Notes: generated by a model from the letters alone, not told the origin. 35,500 nucleotides of DNA from Sulfurimonadaceae bacterium (GCA_016744575.1 JADGEC010000024.1:1-35500); one strand, 5' to 3'; positions 22,220-30,780 are shown, counted from the stretch's first letter. Made by a program: numbers and translations.

Positions 22220-24145
22220 ATGAGAGATAATAATATGTTTTCTTTACTTCGAATGAATATTAGTGCCTTGGTAGTCGCGATCACCCTGCCCATCATCATC
22301 GTCTCGATAAGTGTGGGTTACTTTATTTTAGATCGTTCCCTTTATGAAAAAAGTGAGATCTTAAGACATGATGCCTTTATCATCTCACAGTTGATCTCCG
22401 ATGTCGCGCAGTTCGATAGTCAGTACAGCAAAGAGCCAGCGTTTGATAATGATGCGTTCAAAGCGACGCTCGCACAGGTCCAGAGTAGTCTTAATGCCAG
22501 TGGCATCAACGGACTTTCATTCGAATACCTTGTCGGGACGCGTATAGATGAGGAAATCGTCTTTGAGGCTTTCTCAATGGAACAGCCACCATCAGTACCA
22601 TGGGATGAGAAGGCGCTGGCTGTCCCGATGAGGAAGGCTATCATGGGTGAAGCCGGAGTGATAATCGACGGTGATTATATTGGAAAAAAGGTCTTTGCGG
22701 CATATCATCCCATCCCCCATACGCCATGGGGATTAGTCATAAAACAGCCTTATGATATTCATATCCTGCCATTCAAGCAGGCTATCTTGATCAATGTGAT
22801 CATTACTTTATTACTGATAATCTTTATCTATAAGGTACTTCGTTTTTATCAGCATCGTACGGACACACTGCTAAAAAACAGTGAGACCAGATTTCAACAG
22901 CTGATCGAAAGCGGTGACAACTGGGTATGGGAAGTAGATAAAGAGGGAGTCTATACTTATTCGAGTCCACAGGTATGGACACTGCTCGGCTATAGACCAG
23001 ATGAGATCGTGGGAAAGACTCCTTTTGAGTTTATGGACGAGCAAGAGGCGCAGAGGCTCTCTGCGATCTTTGCAGAGGCTGTTGCAGATCGTACTAAGAT
23101 AACAGATCTGGTAAACATCAATCGGCATAAGAACGGTGATGAGGTCTATCTTCTGACAGGTGGATCACCATTTTTCAATGAAAAAGGTGAACTCTTTGGT
23201 TATCGCGGGATGGATAAAGACATCACACAGAGCATACTTGATAAGAAGCAGCTTGAAGAGCATAAGAGGCGATTGGAAGCCAGTGAGAAGAGACTACAGA
23301 AACTATTTGACCTTCAAAAGAACATCGTCATCTTATCAGATGGAGAGGACATCTCTATGGCAAATCAGGCTATGTATACCTTTTTTGGTGTAGAGCGACT
23401 GGATGACTTTACCGAGCACTATACGAGTATCAGTGAACGATTTATTGAAACGGAAGGCTACTTTGATGTAAAGAAAGTGCCTGAAGGGAGCACCTGGGTG
23501 GAAGCTATCTTACCGCTTTTTGGTGATAAAAGAGTCGTAGTCATGTATGATGCTGATAACAGGTCTCACATCTTTAATGTCTCACTTAGCAAGTTTGATG
23601 AAGATCTCTACATCATCTCTTTTACCGATATCAGTGCCACGATGACCGAGAAGATCGCCCTGAGCCGCAAAGCGACACATGATCAGCTGACCGGTCTGTT
23701 AAATAGAGAGTTTTTGCATGCAAACTATCAGAATATCTTAGAGAACATAGGTGTGGGAAAAGCGTTGGGACTGCTCATCTTTGATATCGATCACTTCAAA
23801 AAGATCAATGATACTTACGGACATAATACGGGTGATGAAGTCCTGAAAGAGGTCGCTGAGATCGTAGCGACCTCTATCCGAAAAGAGGATTTCCTTATCA
23901 GATGGGGTGGCGAAGAGTTTATCGTGCTTGCAGAGACCGCCTCCGCTCGTTCTCTGAGCAGAGTGGCGCAACACCTGCGACAGAAGATCGAACACCATGA
24001 CTTTCCAATAGTCGAAAATCTGACGTGTAGTTTCGGTACGACTATCCACATAGAAGATGAGGATGTCACTAAGACCATAGAAAGAGCAGATAAAGCACTC
24101 TATTTGGCTAAGAACAGTGGCCGGAATCGAGTGGAAGCGTTATAG
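22220..24145 (+). CDS. Membrane PAS-GGDEF diguanylate cyclase
   Basis: The 641-residue inner-membrane protein has a first membrane helix at about 14-36, a periplasmic sensor of about 145 residues and a second helix at about 187-205. A PAS-PAC module follows at about 219-340 (FQQLIESGDNWVWEVDKEGVYTYSSPQVWTLLGYRPDEIVG ... YRGMDKDIT), then a coiled coil, a second, weaker PAS-like region at about 365-480 and a GGDEF domain. The catalytic site GGEEF is at 563-567 and the inhibitory RxxD at 554-557 (RKED), with FDIDHFKKINDTYGH ahead, so it should make c-di-GMP and be product-inhibited. ATG at 22220 and 22235 are both possible starts. It converges with ogt. The signal is unknown. Confidence 0.9.
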   Translation: MRDNNMFSLLRMNISALVVAITLPIIIVSISVGYFILDRSLYEKSEILRHDAFIISQLISDVAQFDSQYSKEPAFDNDAFKATLAQVQSSLNASGINGLSFEYLVGTRIDEEIVFEAFSMEQPPSVPWDEKALAVPMRKAIMGEAGVIIDGDYIGKKVFAAYHPIPHTPWGLVIKQPYDIHILPFKQAILINVIITLLLIIFIYKVLRFYQHRTDTLLKNSETRFQQLIESGDNWVWEVDKEGVYTYSSPQVWTLLGYRPDEIVGKTPFEFMDEQEAQRLSAIFAEAVADRTKITDLVNINRHKNGDEVYLLTGGSPFFNEKGELFGYRGMDKDITQSILDKKQLEEHKRRLEASEKRLQKLFDLQKNIVILSDGEDISMANQAMYTFFGVERLDDFTEHYTSISERFIETEGYFDVKKVPEGSTWVEAILPLFGDKRVVVMYDADNRSHIFNVSLSKFDEDLYIISFTDISATMTEKIALSRKATHDQLTGLLNREFLHANYQNILENIGVGKALGLLIFDIDHFKKINDTYGHNTGDEVLKEVAEIVATSIRKEDFLIRWGGEEFIVLAETASARSLSRVAQHLRQKIEHHDFPIVENLTCSFGTTIHIEDEDVTKTIERADKALYLAKNSGRNRVEAL

Positions 24146-24190
24146 GTATACTATTAGTCAGAAGTGGGGAAGATGGATCGTTTTTACTCG

Positions 24191-24703
24191 TTAGCTAAAC
24201 AGGCCGTTCTCCAACTCCAGCAGCTTCTTCTTAACCGTCAATCCACCGGCATAACCTGTCAAAGAACCATCAGAGCCAATGATGCGATGACACGGGATGA
24301 TGATAGCGATGGCATTGGCACCATTGGCTGAAGCCACGGCGCGCACAGCTTTTTCATTACCGATCTTTTTTGCCAGTTGCAAGTAAGAGAGACTTGTCCC
24401 ATGAGGTGTCTCTATTAGTCCCTGCCAGACAGACTTTTGAAACTCGGTACCTACCATAAGCAGAGGGATGTCAAACACTTTTCGCTCAAGAGAAAAGTAC
24501 TCGTCCAGCTCTCTCTTGGTCTCTTCTATGACTTGACTACTCTCTTCGACATACTCTGCATCCAGCCCTTTTTTTAGTCTGTCGTCGATGCTTTTTCGCA
24601 TCTTCCGGTAACGCCAATCCGCCATGCATAGCCTGTTGTCGTAAGAGCCTAATATCAATTCGCCGACTGGTGTTTTAAAGTACTGGATGCTGATCTTCTC
24701 CAT
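24191..24703 (-). CDS. ogt: Methylated-DNA--protein-cysteine methyltransferase
   Basis: This 170-residue repair protein removes methyl groups from O6-methylguanine by suicide transfer to its own cysteine. The active site IIPCHRII has Cys138. It is preceded by the helix-turn-helix region VWQGLIETPHGTSLSYLQLAKKIGNEKAVRAVASANGAN with its Arg finger, and followed by GSLTGYAGGLTVKKKLLELE. The N-terminal domain IQYFKTPVGELILGSYDNRLCMADW is normal for Ogt-type proteins. A second, truncated copy of the first ~54 codons lies at 28561-28723 inside a pseudogene. It is a single gene converging with the GGDEF gene. Confidence 0.95.
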   Translation of the reverse strand: MEKISIQYFKTPVGELILGSYDNRLCMADWRYRKMRKSIDDRLKKGLDAEYVEESSQVIEETKRELDEYFSLERKVFDIPLLMVGTEFQKSVWQGLIETPHGTSLSYLQLAKKIGNEKAVRAVASANGANAIAIIIPCHRIIGSDGSLTGYAGGLTVKKKLLELENGLFS

Positions 24704-24840
24704 GCTGTCTCTCTTTCAAAGTCGTTTTTTGTAGATCTCTTTTGTAGTCTACTCAAAATCTATAGCCTGATCCATAAATATTGCAGAGTAGATGGATCAT
24801 ATATCCTTGGTGACAACGATGGGTTCACACTATGCGAAAG

Positions 24841-24891
24841 TGTAACATCCATGACAGACACATCTGATGCTCTACGCCATAATGGTAAAAG
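24841..24891. repeat. Dispersed repeat, copy 1
   Basis: About 50 bases resemble 30674-30726. Over the first 40 bases they differ at 11 sites, all of which are transitions. Both copies start TGTRACATCCATGA and end TAAAAG, and neither lies in a gene. The nature is unknown; it may be an old dispersed repeat or a small structured RNA element. Confidence 0.35.
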
Positions 24892-24948
24892 TCGTCCTTT
24901 GAAGCAGTAAACGAGAAGAGGGCTTTCAGAAAAAAAGATGAGGAGTCT

Positions 24949-26775
24949 ATGATGAAAAGAAGATCCTTGAAAATAGAGATGATGAGTCTGATCTTGTCAG
25001 TGTTGCTTGGAGTCACCATACTCGAAGCCAAAGAAGCTGCAATCGATTGGCAGGAGTGGTCACCGGAAGCCTTTGCCAAAGCGAAGCAGTTAGATCGACC
25101 GGTATTTATTAATGTAGGTCATGAAGGATGCATCGCCTGCCGCTGGATGAAAGAGAGTACCTTCTCTGAGCCGGCCATCATCAAAACAATAAATGAGAAC
25201 TTTGTCGCCATACAGGTAGATAGCGAGATGCGGCCGGACATAGGTGAACGCTACTCAGACTGGGCCTGGCCGGCGTTAGTCTTTAACAGCCCTGATGGTA
25301 CGCAGGTCCTGGCTATTCGAGGTAACCGCAGGCCGGATACTTTTGGAGAGATATTGGAGAAGATCATCGAAGGTCATGAGGCTGGTACTCTTCAGGCAGA
25401 TGGACTGGCACCCTACGCCGCTCCTGAAAAAGTGAGAGAGTCGCCTATGAAAGAGATCCGTGACCAGGTGCGTGCCCAGCTTGATAACAGTTACGATACC
25501 AGTCACGCGGCTTGGGGTGAGACCAAGATCATAGAGGATCCGGCACGGCTGCTGCACTATGCGATGCGTTCACTAATAGAAGGCGATGCGTTGGCAGAGC
25601 AGCGGTTTTTCGAGAGTGTCGACTGGTTTTTGGGACATATCGACAAGGTCTGGGGCGGTCTCTTTTATGAGTCGAGTGATGATGGTAAGATATTTGTCTT
25701 TGAGAAACGTTTAGAGTCACAAGCGGCAGGTCTACAGCTTTTCTCTACTGCTTACCAACTCACAGGGGAGCAGCGTTACGCCGATGCAGTCTATGCGATA
25801 CATCGTTATCTAAATGCTCTTATGCGCTCGCAAACAGGGCTCTATTTCGCCAATCAACAGATAAATCTGGAAAGCTTACCTGATGAGATGAGCTTTAAAG
25901 CGTACTATGATCTGGGTGACGAAGCCCGCCGTTCTATCGGCATCCCAAGTATTGACCGCAGTCTCTATACGGACCTTAATGCGCGTATCGTCTCAGGACT
26001 GGTCCGTGCCTACGAAGTGACAGGGAAAGAGGCCTATTTGAGATCGGCATTGAACACGGCAGAGGCGCTTATCACTACTCGAAAGACAAAGAACAACAGT
26101 TTTGTCCAGTTTAAAGCGAACAGTGAGTTTCGACAAGAAGAGCGCATCCATACGGTCTTGAGCAGTGATGCGATCTTTCTTCGTCCGCATGCTTATCTTG
26201 GACAGGCATTTAGTGATCTCTACCGTGCTACCGCAGATGAGAAGTGGCAAAAAGAGGCAAAGAACATAGCCAGCGTACTTCTTGAACTGCATGACAATAG
26301 GCTGGGTGGTTTCTTTGGGACAACAGATCAGATGATCCCCCGTAAACCTCTGGAAGACAATGCAGTGGCTTCATACTTTTTATATCAGTTGGGTGTATTG
26401 ACTAAAAACAAGAGCTATAAGAGCGCCGCTGAAAAGGCGATCAAAGCGACAGCGAGAGAAGATATAGTCAGGCGGGAAGGGCAGATAACGGGCAGACTGG
26501 CACTGGCATCGGAGCTGTTGACAGAAGAGTACATCGAGTTTTCCATAGTTGGTGATCCCAATGAGAAGGCGGCTCGTGAACTTTACGGGGCTGCAGAAAA
26601 GGTCTATGTACCGCATAAGGTCCTGCACTATGAAGCAGTAGGCAGGTACCCCGGGCTAGACCGCCCGGCACTCTACATCTGCACAAGCCAGACCTGTTCA
26701 TTGGCGATCACAGAAGCTCAGGATGTGGGCACTGAGGTCAACAGATATTACAGCGCAAGAGCGACTGAGAAATAG
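24949..26775 (+). CDS. Exported DUF255 thioredoxin-fold protein (YyaL/SSP411-like)
   Basis: The 608-residue product has a signal peptide (about residues 1-28). A thioredoxin-like DUF255 domain covers about 33-145: WQEWSPEAFAKAKQLDRPVFINVGHEGCIACRWMKESTF, with Cys61 and Cys64 forming a CxxC where cytosolic relatives have CHWC. An (alpha/alpha)6 barrel of the N-acylglucosamine 2-epimerase type follows to about 520 (LFYESSDDGKIFVFEKRLESQA, YFANQQINLE, RPHAYLGQAFSDLYRA). The C-terminal tail (about 540-600) has ALYICTSQTCS, a second cysteine pair as in DUF255 proteins. Function is unproven; export and two cysteine pairs suggest periplasmic redox work. GAGGAGT precedes a double ATG. The MITE-like element begins 23 bases after the stop. 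Confidence 0.85.
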   Translation: MMKRRSLKIEMMSLILSVLLGVTILEAKEAAIDWQEWSPEAFAKAKQLDRPVFINVGHEGCIACRWMKESTFSEPAIIKTINENFVAIQVDSEMRPDIGERYSDWAWPALVFNSPDGTQVLAIRGNRRPDTFGEILEKIIEGHEAGTLQADGLAPYAAPEKVRESPMKEIRDQVRAQLDNSYDTSHAAWGETKIIEDPARLLHYAMRSLIEGDALAEQRFFESVDWFLGHIDKVWGGLFYESSDDGKIFVFEKRLESQAAGLQLFSTAYQLTGEQRYADAVYAIHRYLNALMRSQTGLYFANQQINLESLPDEMSFKAYYDLGDEARRSIGIPSIDRSLYTDLNARIVSGLVRAYEVTGKEAYLRSALNTAEALITTRKTKNNSFVQFKANSEFRQEERIHTVLSSDAIFLRPHAYLGQAFSDLYRATADEKWQKEAKNIASVLLELHDNRLGGFFGTTDQMIPRKPLEDNAVASYFLYQLGVLTKNKSYKSAAEKAIKATAREDIVRREGQITGRLALASELLTEEYIEFSIVGDPNEKAARELYGAAEKVYVPHKVLHYEAVGRYPGLDRPALYICTSQTCSLAITEAQDVGTEVNRYYSARATEK

Positions 26776-26798
26776 GAGTCCAAGATGGCATCGTTAGC

Positions 26799-27098
26799 TT
26801 ATACCAACCCTCGCTAAGGGGTGCTACTTTAAACGAGCATAGTGTGTTAGAGTGTGAGGCAGGAGTCGGCAGGAGCTACTGGTAGCTTCAAGGACTTCTA
26901 ACGAAGCAATATGACACACTATGTTCGCCCTTCGGGTAAAAGATAAGCCATCATCTACTTCGTTAGGCCTTATTGGATTAACCAGTTAGTCTGCGCCCAA
27001 GCGAAGCGACAAAGTGCTCCTGGGGTGCAAAGACCTGCCTTGTAGCTAATAGCTTTTCTCTTATTTAAAGTAGTACCCCTTAGCGGGGGTTGGTATAA
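26799..27098. mobile_element. MITE-like element with 35-bp terminal inverted repeats
   Basis: The left end 26799-26833 (TTATACCAACCCTCGC...) and the reverse complement of the right end 27064-27098 match at 33 of 35 bases. The element is 300 bp and encodes no protein. TA dinucleotides flank the TACCAACC tips on both sides, consistent with a TA target duplication. The inside is highly structured: GAGCATAGTGTGT (26835-26847) faces ACACACTATGTTC (26914-26926), AGCTAC/GTAGCT (26874-26887) nests inside, and CTAACGAAG (26898-26906) faces CTTCGTTAG (26958-26966). No transposase is present in the window, so it would be mobilised in trans. Confidence 0.82.
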
Positions 27099-27102
27099 AG
27101 TA

Positions 27103-27615
27103 TTGACAGAGAAAAACATAAAGTTTATCGAGGTGCAGAGGCTTTTCTATCTGGCCAGTGTCTCAGACAAAGAGGTGAACCTCTCACCAAAAGGACATGA
27201 CTCACTGCGGGTGCTGGATGAGAGCACACTGCTGTTTATGAACTACTCGGGCAGCGGCAACCGGACGTACCGCGACGCGGTCAATGATGGTGAGTTCACC
27301 ATGGTCTTTAATGCTTTTGAAGGCAAACCGAAAATAGTCCGACTCTTCTGTAAAGCAGGCATCGTCCATAAAGAAGATGAAGCGTTTGAGAAGTATCTGG
27401 CTATGTTTGGCGAAAATCCTTCTCTGGTGCGCAATCTCTTTATCTTTCACATCTATGCGGTAGAGATCAGCTGTGGTTATACTGTTCCGGAGATGGCGAT
27501 CAAAGCGGAGCGGACTTATCTGCATGATTGGATGACTGACTATGTTGAGAAAGGCAGACTCGAAGCCTATAACATCAAGAACTTCACACCACCAGACTTA
27601 CGAGCATATAGATAA
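27103..27615 (+). CDS. PNPOx-like split-barrel protein, start altered by MITE
   Basis: The 170-residue frame from TTG at 27103 encodes a pyridoxamine-phosphate-oxidase-like protein: IKFIEVQRLFYLASVSDKEVNLSPKGHDSLRVLDESTLLF, GSGNRTYRDAVNDGEFTMVFNAFEGKPKIVRLFCKAGIV and the C-terminal VEISCGYTVPEMAIKAERTYLHDW. Relatives of 180-190 residues carry about ten more N-terminal residues before this point. Here the MITE ends five bases before the TTG and the frame runs open back into it to 27046 with no ATG. The insertion has therefore probably removed the native start and ribosome site. Function in the family is unclear (flavin or heme binding). It is followed by a decayed MITE derivative and a Crp/Fnr gene. 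Confidence 0.82.
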   Translation: MTEKNIKFIEVQRLFYLASVSDKEVNLSPKGHDSLRVLDESTLLFMNYSGSGNRTYRDAVNDGEFTMVFNAFEGKPKIVRLFCKAGIVHKEDEAFEKYLAMFGENPSLVRNLFIFHIYAVEISCGYTVPEMAIKAERTYLHDWMTDYVEKGRLEAYNIKNFTPPDLRAYR

Positions 27616-27662
27616 TATCAACCCTCGGTAAGGAGTAGTATCCCTTAACGAGAATTGGTATA
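27616..27662. repeat. Decayed TIR-to-TIR remnant of the MITE
   Basis: The first 18 bases (TATCAACCCTCGGTAAGG) match the outer left repeat of the element at 26799. The last 29 (27634-27662, ending TTGGTATA) match its right end at 24 of 29 bases, and the five differences are all transitions. The interior is lost, leaving a 47-bp hairpin directly after the stop codon of the PNPOx-like gene, where it may act as a terminator or mRNA end. Confidence 0.7.
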
Positions 27663-27684
27663 ACAAGAAGGATTAGGTTACTAT

Positions 27685-28302
27685 TTGCAGATGAGATTAG
27701 AAGACTTTTATTTTTATTCACTACTGTCAGATGAGGGAAAGGCCCTGCTTAAAGAGAACCTCAGGCCCTTTAGTATGCAAGAACAGGGCATACTCTACTA
27801 CGCGGGTGATGTCTGTGAAGATATTTTGATCATCGAGTCCGGTTCGGTGCGGGTCTTTGTGCAGGGTGACGGGGATGTGACCTATACCCTCTACGCTCTG
27901 GGAGCTGATGAACCATGCATCGTAAACACCTTTTCGACCATCTTTTCCAGTGCTGCGGTCGCCAATGCCGAGGTAGAGAGTGATTTGAACGGCTGGCTGC
28001 TCAACAAGAAGATACTACTGCGGCTGCTGGCAGACGAACCAGAGTACAGCGCCTACCTTTATGCGACTATCTCCAAGAACTTCTCTGCACTGGTGGGCAC
28101 CATAGAAGACATCAAGTTCACCTCCGTAAAAGAGCGGCTTGAGAAGTGGTTGTTCTCGCAGCCTACGACGCATATCAAAGTCACGCATGAGAAGATAGGC
28201 CAGCACCTCGGAAGCGCACGACCCGTGATAAGCAGGCTGCTTAAGAGCATAGAAGATGAGGGTAAGATCGAGCTGCAGCACGGAGGCATCAAGGTCTTAT
28301 AA
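27685..28302 (+). CDS. Crp/Fnr family transcriptional regulator
   Basis: The product is 205 residues from a TTG at 27685, or 203 from the ATG at 27691; AGGTTA upstream suits the TTG better, so the start is open. The cyclic-nucleotide-binding-like domain (about 10-125: FSMQEQGILYYAGDVCEDILIIESGSVRVFVQGDGDVTYTLYALGADEPC) has no cluster of N-terminal cysteines, arguing against an FNR iron-sulfur sensor. The C-terminal helix-turn-helix is VTHEKIGQHLGSARPVISRLLKSIEDEGKIEL. It follows the PNPOx-like gene by 70 bases with the MITE remnant between. Its ligand and targets are unknown. Confidence 0.9.
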   Translation: MQMRLEDFYFYSLLSDEGKALLKENLRPFSMQEQGILYYAGDVCEDILIIESGSVRVFVQGDGDVTYTLYALGADEPCIVNTFSTIFSSAAVANAEVESDLNGWLLNKKILLRLLADEPEYSAYLYATISKNFSALVGTIEDIKFTSVKERLEKWLFSQPTTHIKVTHEKIGQHLGSARPVISRLLKSIEDEGKIELQHGGIKVL

Positions 28303-28322
28303 GTGATATTCTCCTTCTTATG

Positions 28323-28840
28323 TCAAAGAGTATCTGACTCAGTGGAAGGAGAGTCTCCTTCAATCATCGGTAAGATGACAGTAAAGCAAGCCCCTCCATC
28401 TCTGTTCTCCCAAGTGAGTCTCCCTTTGAGATGTTTCTCTATGATGACCTTTGACATGTAGATACCCAGTCCTGTTCCACTCTTAGCTTTTGATGAGACA
28501 TAAGGCTCACCAAGGCGGTGCAGGACTATCTCTGAGATCCCTGCACCGTTGTCACAGATCTCTCTTCGACATACTCCGCATCCAGCCCTTTTTTTAGTCT
28601 GTCGTCGATGCTTTTTCGCATCTTTCGATAGCGCCAGTCGGCTATGCAGAGCCTGTTGTTGTAAGAGCCTAAGATCAGTTCGCCTATGGGTGTTTTGAAG
28701 TACTGTATACTTATCCTCTTCATGCGGCCTCTCCTATTAGGGCATCTCTAATAACCCTGCATATCATCATATGCTCTTTGTCCTCATATAGCATTGTGTG
28801 TCTCTGTAAATGCACCTTTGGCGTTGTTCAACAGGTCATG
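28323..28840 (-). pseudogene. Broken copy of PAS histidine kinase C-terminus
   Basis: Two blocks copy the kinase at 30781. Block 28323-28560 encodes DNGAGISEIVLHRLGEPYVSSKA, SGTGLGIYMSKVI and EKHLKGRLTWENR, nearly identical to its ATPase domain. Block about 28790-28840 encodes LLNNAKGAFTETH, the N-box segment (LLNNAKDALTETQ in the intact gene). Between them, about 25 codons of the kinase are missing and a piece of ogt is found instead. The copy lacks the PAS and H-box regions and cannot be functional. It lies directly downstream of the REC-HD-GYP gene. Confidence 0.8.
28561..28723 (-). pseudogene. Truncated ogt copy inside the kinase relic
   Basis: The first ~54 codons of ogt (MKRISIQYFKTPIGELILGS, then NNRLCIADWRYRKMRKSID and LKKGLDAEYVEE) are duplicated with few changes from the intact gene at 24191-24703, then the sequence runs into kinase-derived DNA at about 28560. 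The catalytic domain with the PCHR motif is absent. Similarity stops near the original ribosome site on the other side, so the donor piece was small. Confidence 0.82.
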
Positions 28841-28955
28841 GGAAGTCGATAACCGATGATAGACTGTGAAAAAGATCGCTTTGACCGTCTTTGGAATCGT
28901 CTTGAGTGATCCTTTAGCCCTTATCGAGCATGACAGGACGTGCTCTTGACACTCT
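28841..28955. other. Intergenic stretch beside the chimeric pseudogene
   Basis: A frame continues from the kinase relic (KTIPKTVKAIFFTVYHRLS) but does not match the intact kinase, so it is probably unrelated filler. No gene is called. Confidence 0.3.
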
Positions 28956-30458
28956 CTACATACTGAAGTGTCTTTCAAACTCTTTTAGGTCTAACATATG
29001 ATCGTCCTCAATATGGAAGTGTCTTTGTTCCAGTGTGATCTCCAGCTCTTTCAAAAAATCAAAGACCTGTAAGTCTTCGGTCTTGATCTCATGGTGCTCT
29101 TTTTCGATAGCTACAAAGTCATCACCATGGATCCTAAACAACAAGGCATCAGGCAGTAACTTCTTCAACACTCCTGCGAGGCGGCTTAAGACTGCGTCAC
29201 CACTCTGCCAGTCATACTTGGCATTATATCTTGTGAAATCATGGAGTAAGAAGATGTTCATACATCTGTAGGTCTTCTCGAATTGGTTTCTTGCCAGTAC
29301 TACATCCAGGTAGTCACGGTTATAGACATCGGCGACCTGGTCTCTGTAATAGTAAGCAAAACGTTCCTGCTCCATGGCGCTCTTCGGGCGTTGTGTGGTC
29401 TGTAGGACCTCAGTATGACTGAATACCTGAGCTGCTGCATCGACGACATCCGGATCATAGTGTGTCGATGATAATGCTTTGAGCTCCTCGATGGCCTCTT
29501 CCACACTTTTCTTACCTTTGTATATTCTATTGGTCGTCATGGCATCAAATGAGTCAGCTACCATCATTATCCTGGCCAGCGGCGGTATCTCATCGCCGAT
29601 GAGCCCGGATGGATACCCTGAGCCGTCTAAGCGTTCATGGTGTGCGATGATGACATGGTAAAAGGTCCGGTACATCGGGATCTTTAAAAGCATCTCAGCA
29701 CCGACCGTCACATGCTCTTTGATAAGTTCATACTCACTTTCGTTCAGTCGGCCCGGCTTTAGTAAGATAGCATCGGGCGTTGCGATCTTACCGATATCGT
29801 GAAGGATACCAGCACGATAGACCAGGTCGCATTCATACTCGGTATAATCCATCTCTTCAGCGATCATCTTCGAGTAGGTCGCGACACGTTGGGAATGTCC
29901 TCCGGTATAGCTATCACGTTCATCGATGAGTTGTACAAGTGATTCCAGCGTCTTCTCATAATTATCGATCTTCTCGTGTTCAAGCTCTTTCTGATGTTCT
30001 ACCTGCTCTGCTACCAGCTCCTCCAGATGAGTCTTGTATCGCTTGTTCTCATGGAGAAGGTCTAGTTTATGGACGATCTGATATAAGGCATCATACATCT
30101 GTAGAGAATCTATTGGTTTGATCATATAACCACTGACGTTCAGCTTGATCGCATCGATCAAATAGCTTTTATCAGTATAGGCTGAAGTCATCAATATGAC
30201 CTGATCAGGATTGACTGCTCTGATGTGTCCTGCCAGCTCTACGCCGTTCATTATCGGCATGGAGATATCTGTGATCACGATATCACAAGGATCATCGTGA
30301 TACATCGCAAGTCCCTCTTTTCCATCAACTGCAGTCAAGACTTTATTGAACAACTTACCAAGATAGATAGCGATACTCTGACGCAGTACAGCATCATCTT
30401 CCACATACAGTACAGAAAAAGGTGATGCCATCATCTTTAAGTGTGAGACATCTTCCAT
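28956..30458 (-). CDS. REC-HD-GYP-GGDEF response regulator
   Basis: The likely start is the ATG at 30458 (MEDVSHLKMM), giving 500 residues; an upstream ATG at 30515 lacks support. A receiver domain (about 12-130; phospho-acceptor Asp64 in VITDISMP) is followed by a coiled coil and an HD-GYP phosphodiesterase domain. This has HSQRVATYS, HD at 220-221 (ILHDIGK), then HHERLDGSGYP, so it should break down c-di-GMP. The last ~130 residues resemble a GGDEF domain with a degenerate motif (RIHGDDF), probably not catalytic. The kinase encoded upstream on the same strand (30781-32085) is the natural partner, although 322 bases separate them. It would link a phosphorylation signal to lowering of c-di-GMP. 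Confidence 0.88.
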   Translation of the reverse strand: MEDVSHLKMMASPFSVLYVEDDAVLRQSIAIYLGKLFNKVLTAVDGKEGLAMYHDDPCDIVITDISMPIMNGVELAGHIRAVNPDQVILMTSAYTDKSYLIDAIKLNVSGYMIKPIDSLQMYDALYQIVHKLDLLHENKRYKTHLEELVAEQVEHQKELEHEKIDNYEKTLESLVQLIDERDSYTGGHSQRVATYSKMIAEEMDYTEYECDLVYRAGILHDIGKIATPDAILLKPGRLNESEYELIKEHVTVGAEMLLKIPMYRTFYHVIIAHHERLDGSGYPSGLIGDEIPPLARIMMVADSFDAMTTNRIYKGKKSVEEAIEELKALSSTHYDPDVVDAAAQVFSHTEVLQTTQRPKSAMEQERFAYYYRDQVADVYNRDYLDVVLARNQFEKTYRCMNIFLLHDFTRYNAKYDWQSGDAVLSRLAGVLKKLLPDALLFRIHGDDFVAIEKEHHEIKTEDLQVFDFLKELEITLEQRHFHIEDDHMLDLKEFERHFSM

Positions 30459-30780
30459 AAATAGCCTTTTTTTGAGTCTTATGCAACCATGCCTAGTAGC
30501 ATATAAGCACTGCATTTATTTTTATTTCATTTATATTAACACATGAGGGATGTGGTACTTATTAATCTTTCTCTCGTTAAGAAACTCTTCTTCGTAGTTG
30601 ATTGAAAGTCTATGGGTCAGACCATGATCATTGTAGATAACATCTCTTTGGTGATAAGGAGAGGACCATGTTATGTGACATCCATGATAGATGCATTCAA
30701 TACTCTGTACTATAGGAATGTAAAAGCAAATAAAAATAAGAGATCAAGATGAGATACTATCTGCCCATCCACTCTATGGA
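30459..30780. other. Intergenic stretch between kinase and HD-GYP genes
   Basis: No gene is seen. It carries the second copy of the dispersed repeat (30674-30726). The part 30520-30545 is AT-rich and may hold the promoter of the HD-GYP gene. The kinase transcript would have to run through this region for co-transcription. Confidence 0.35.
30674..30726. repeat. Dispersed repeat, copy 2
   Basis: This matches 24841-24891 with differences that are all transitions in the first 40 bases. It lies about 50 bases downstream of the kinase stop codon in the direction of transcription. Confidence 0.35.

Noticed and set aside
26835-26966. Nested inverted repeats as a CRISPR-like or tRNA-like structure
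   Set aside because: There are no regularly spaced direct repeats and no tRNA arms; the repeats belong to the interior of the MITE-like element.
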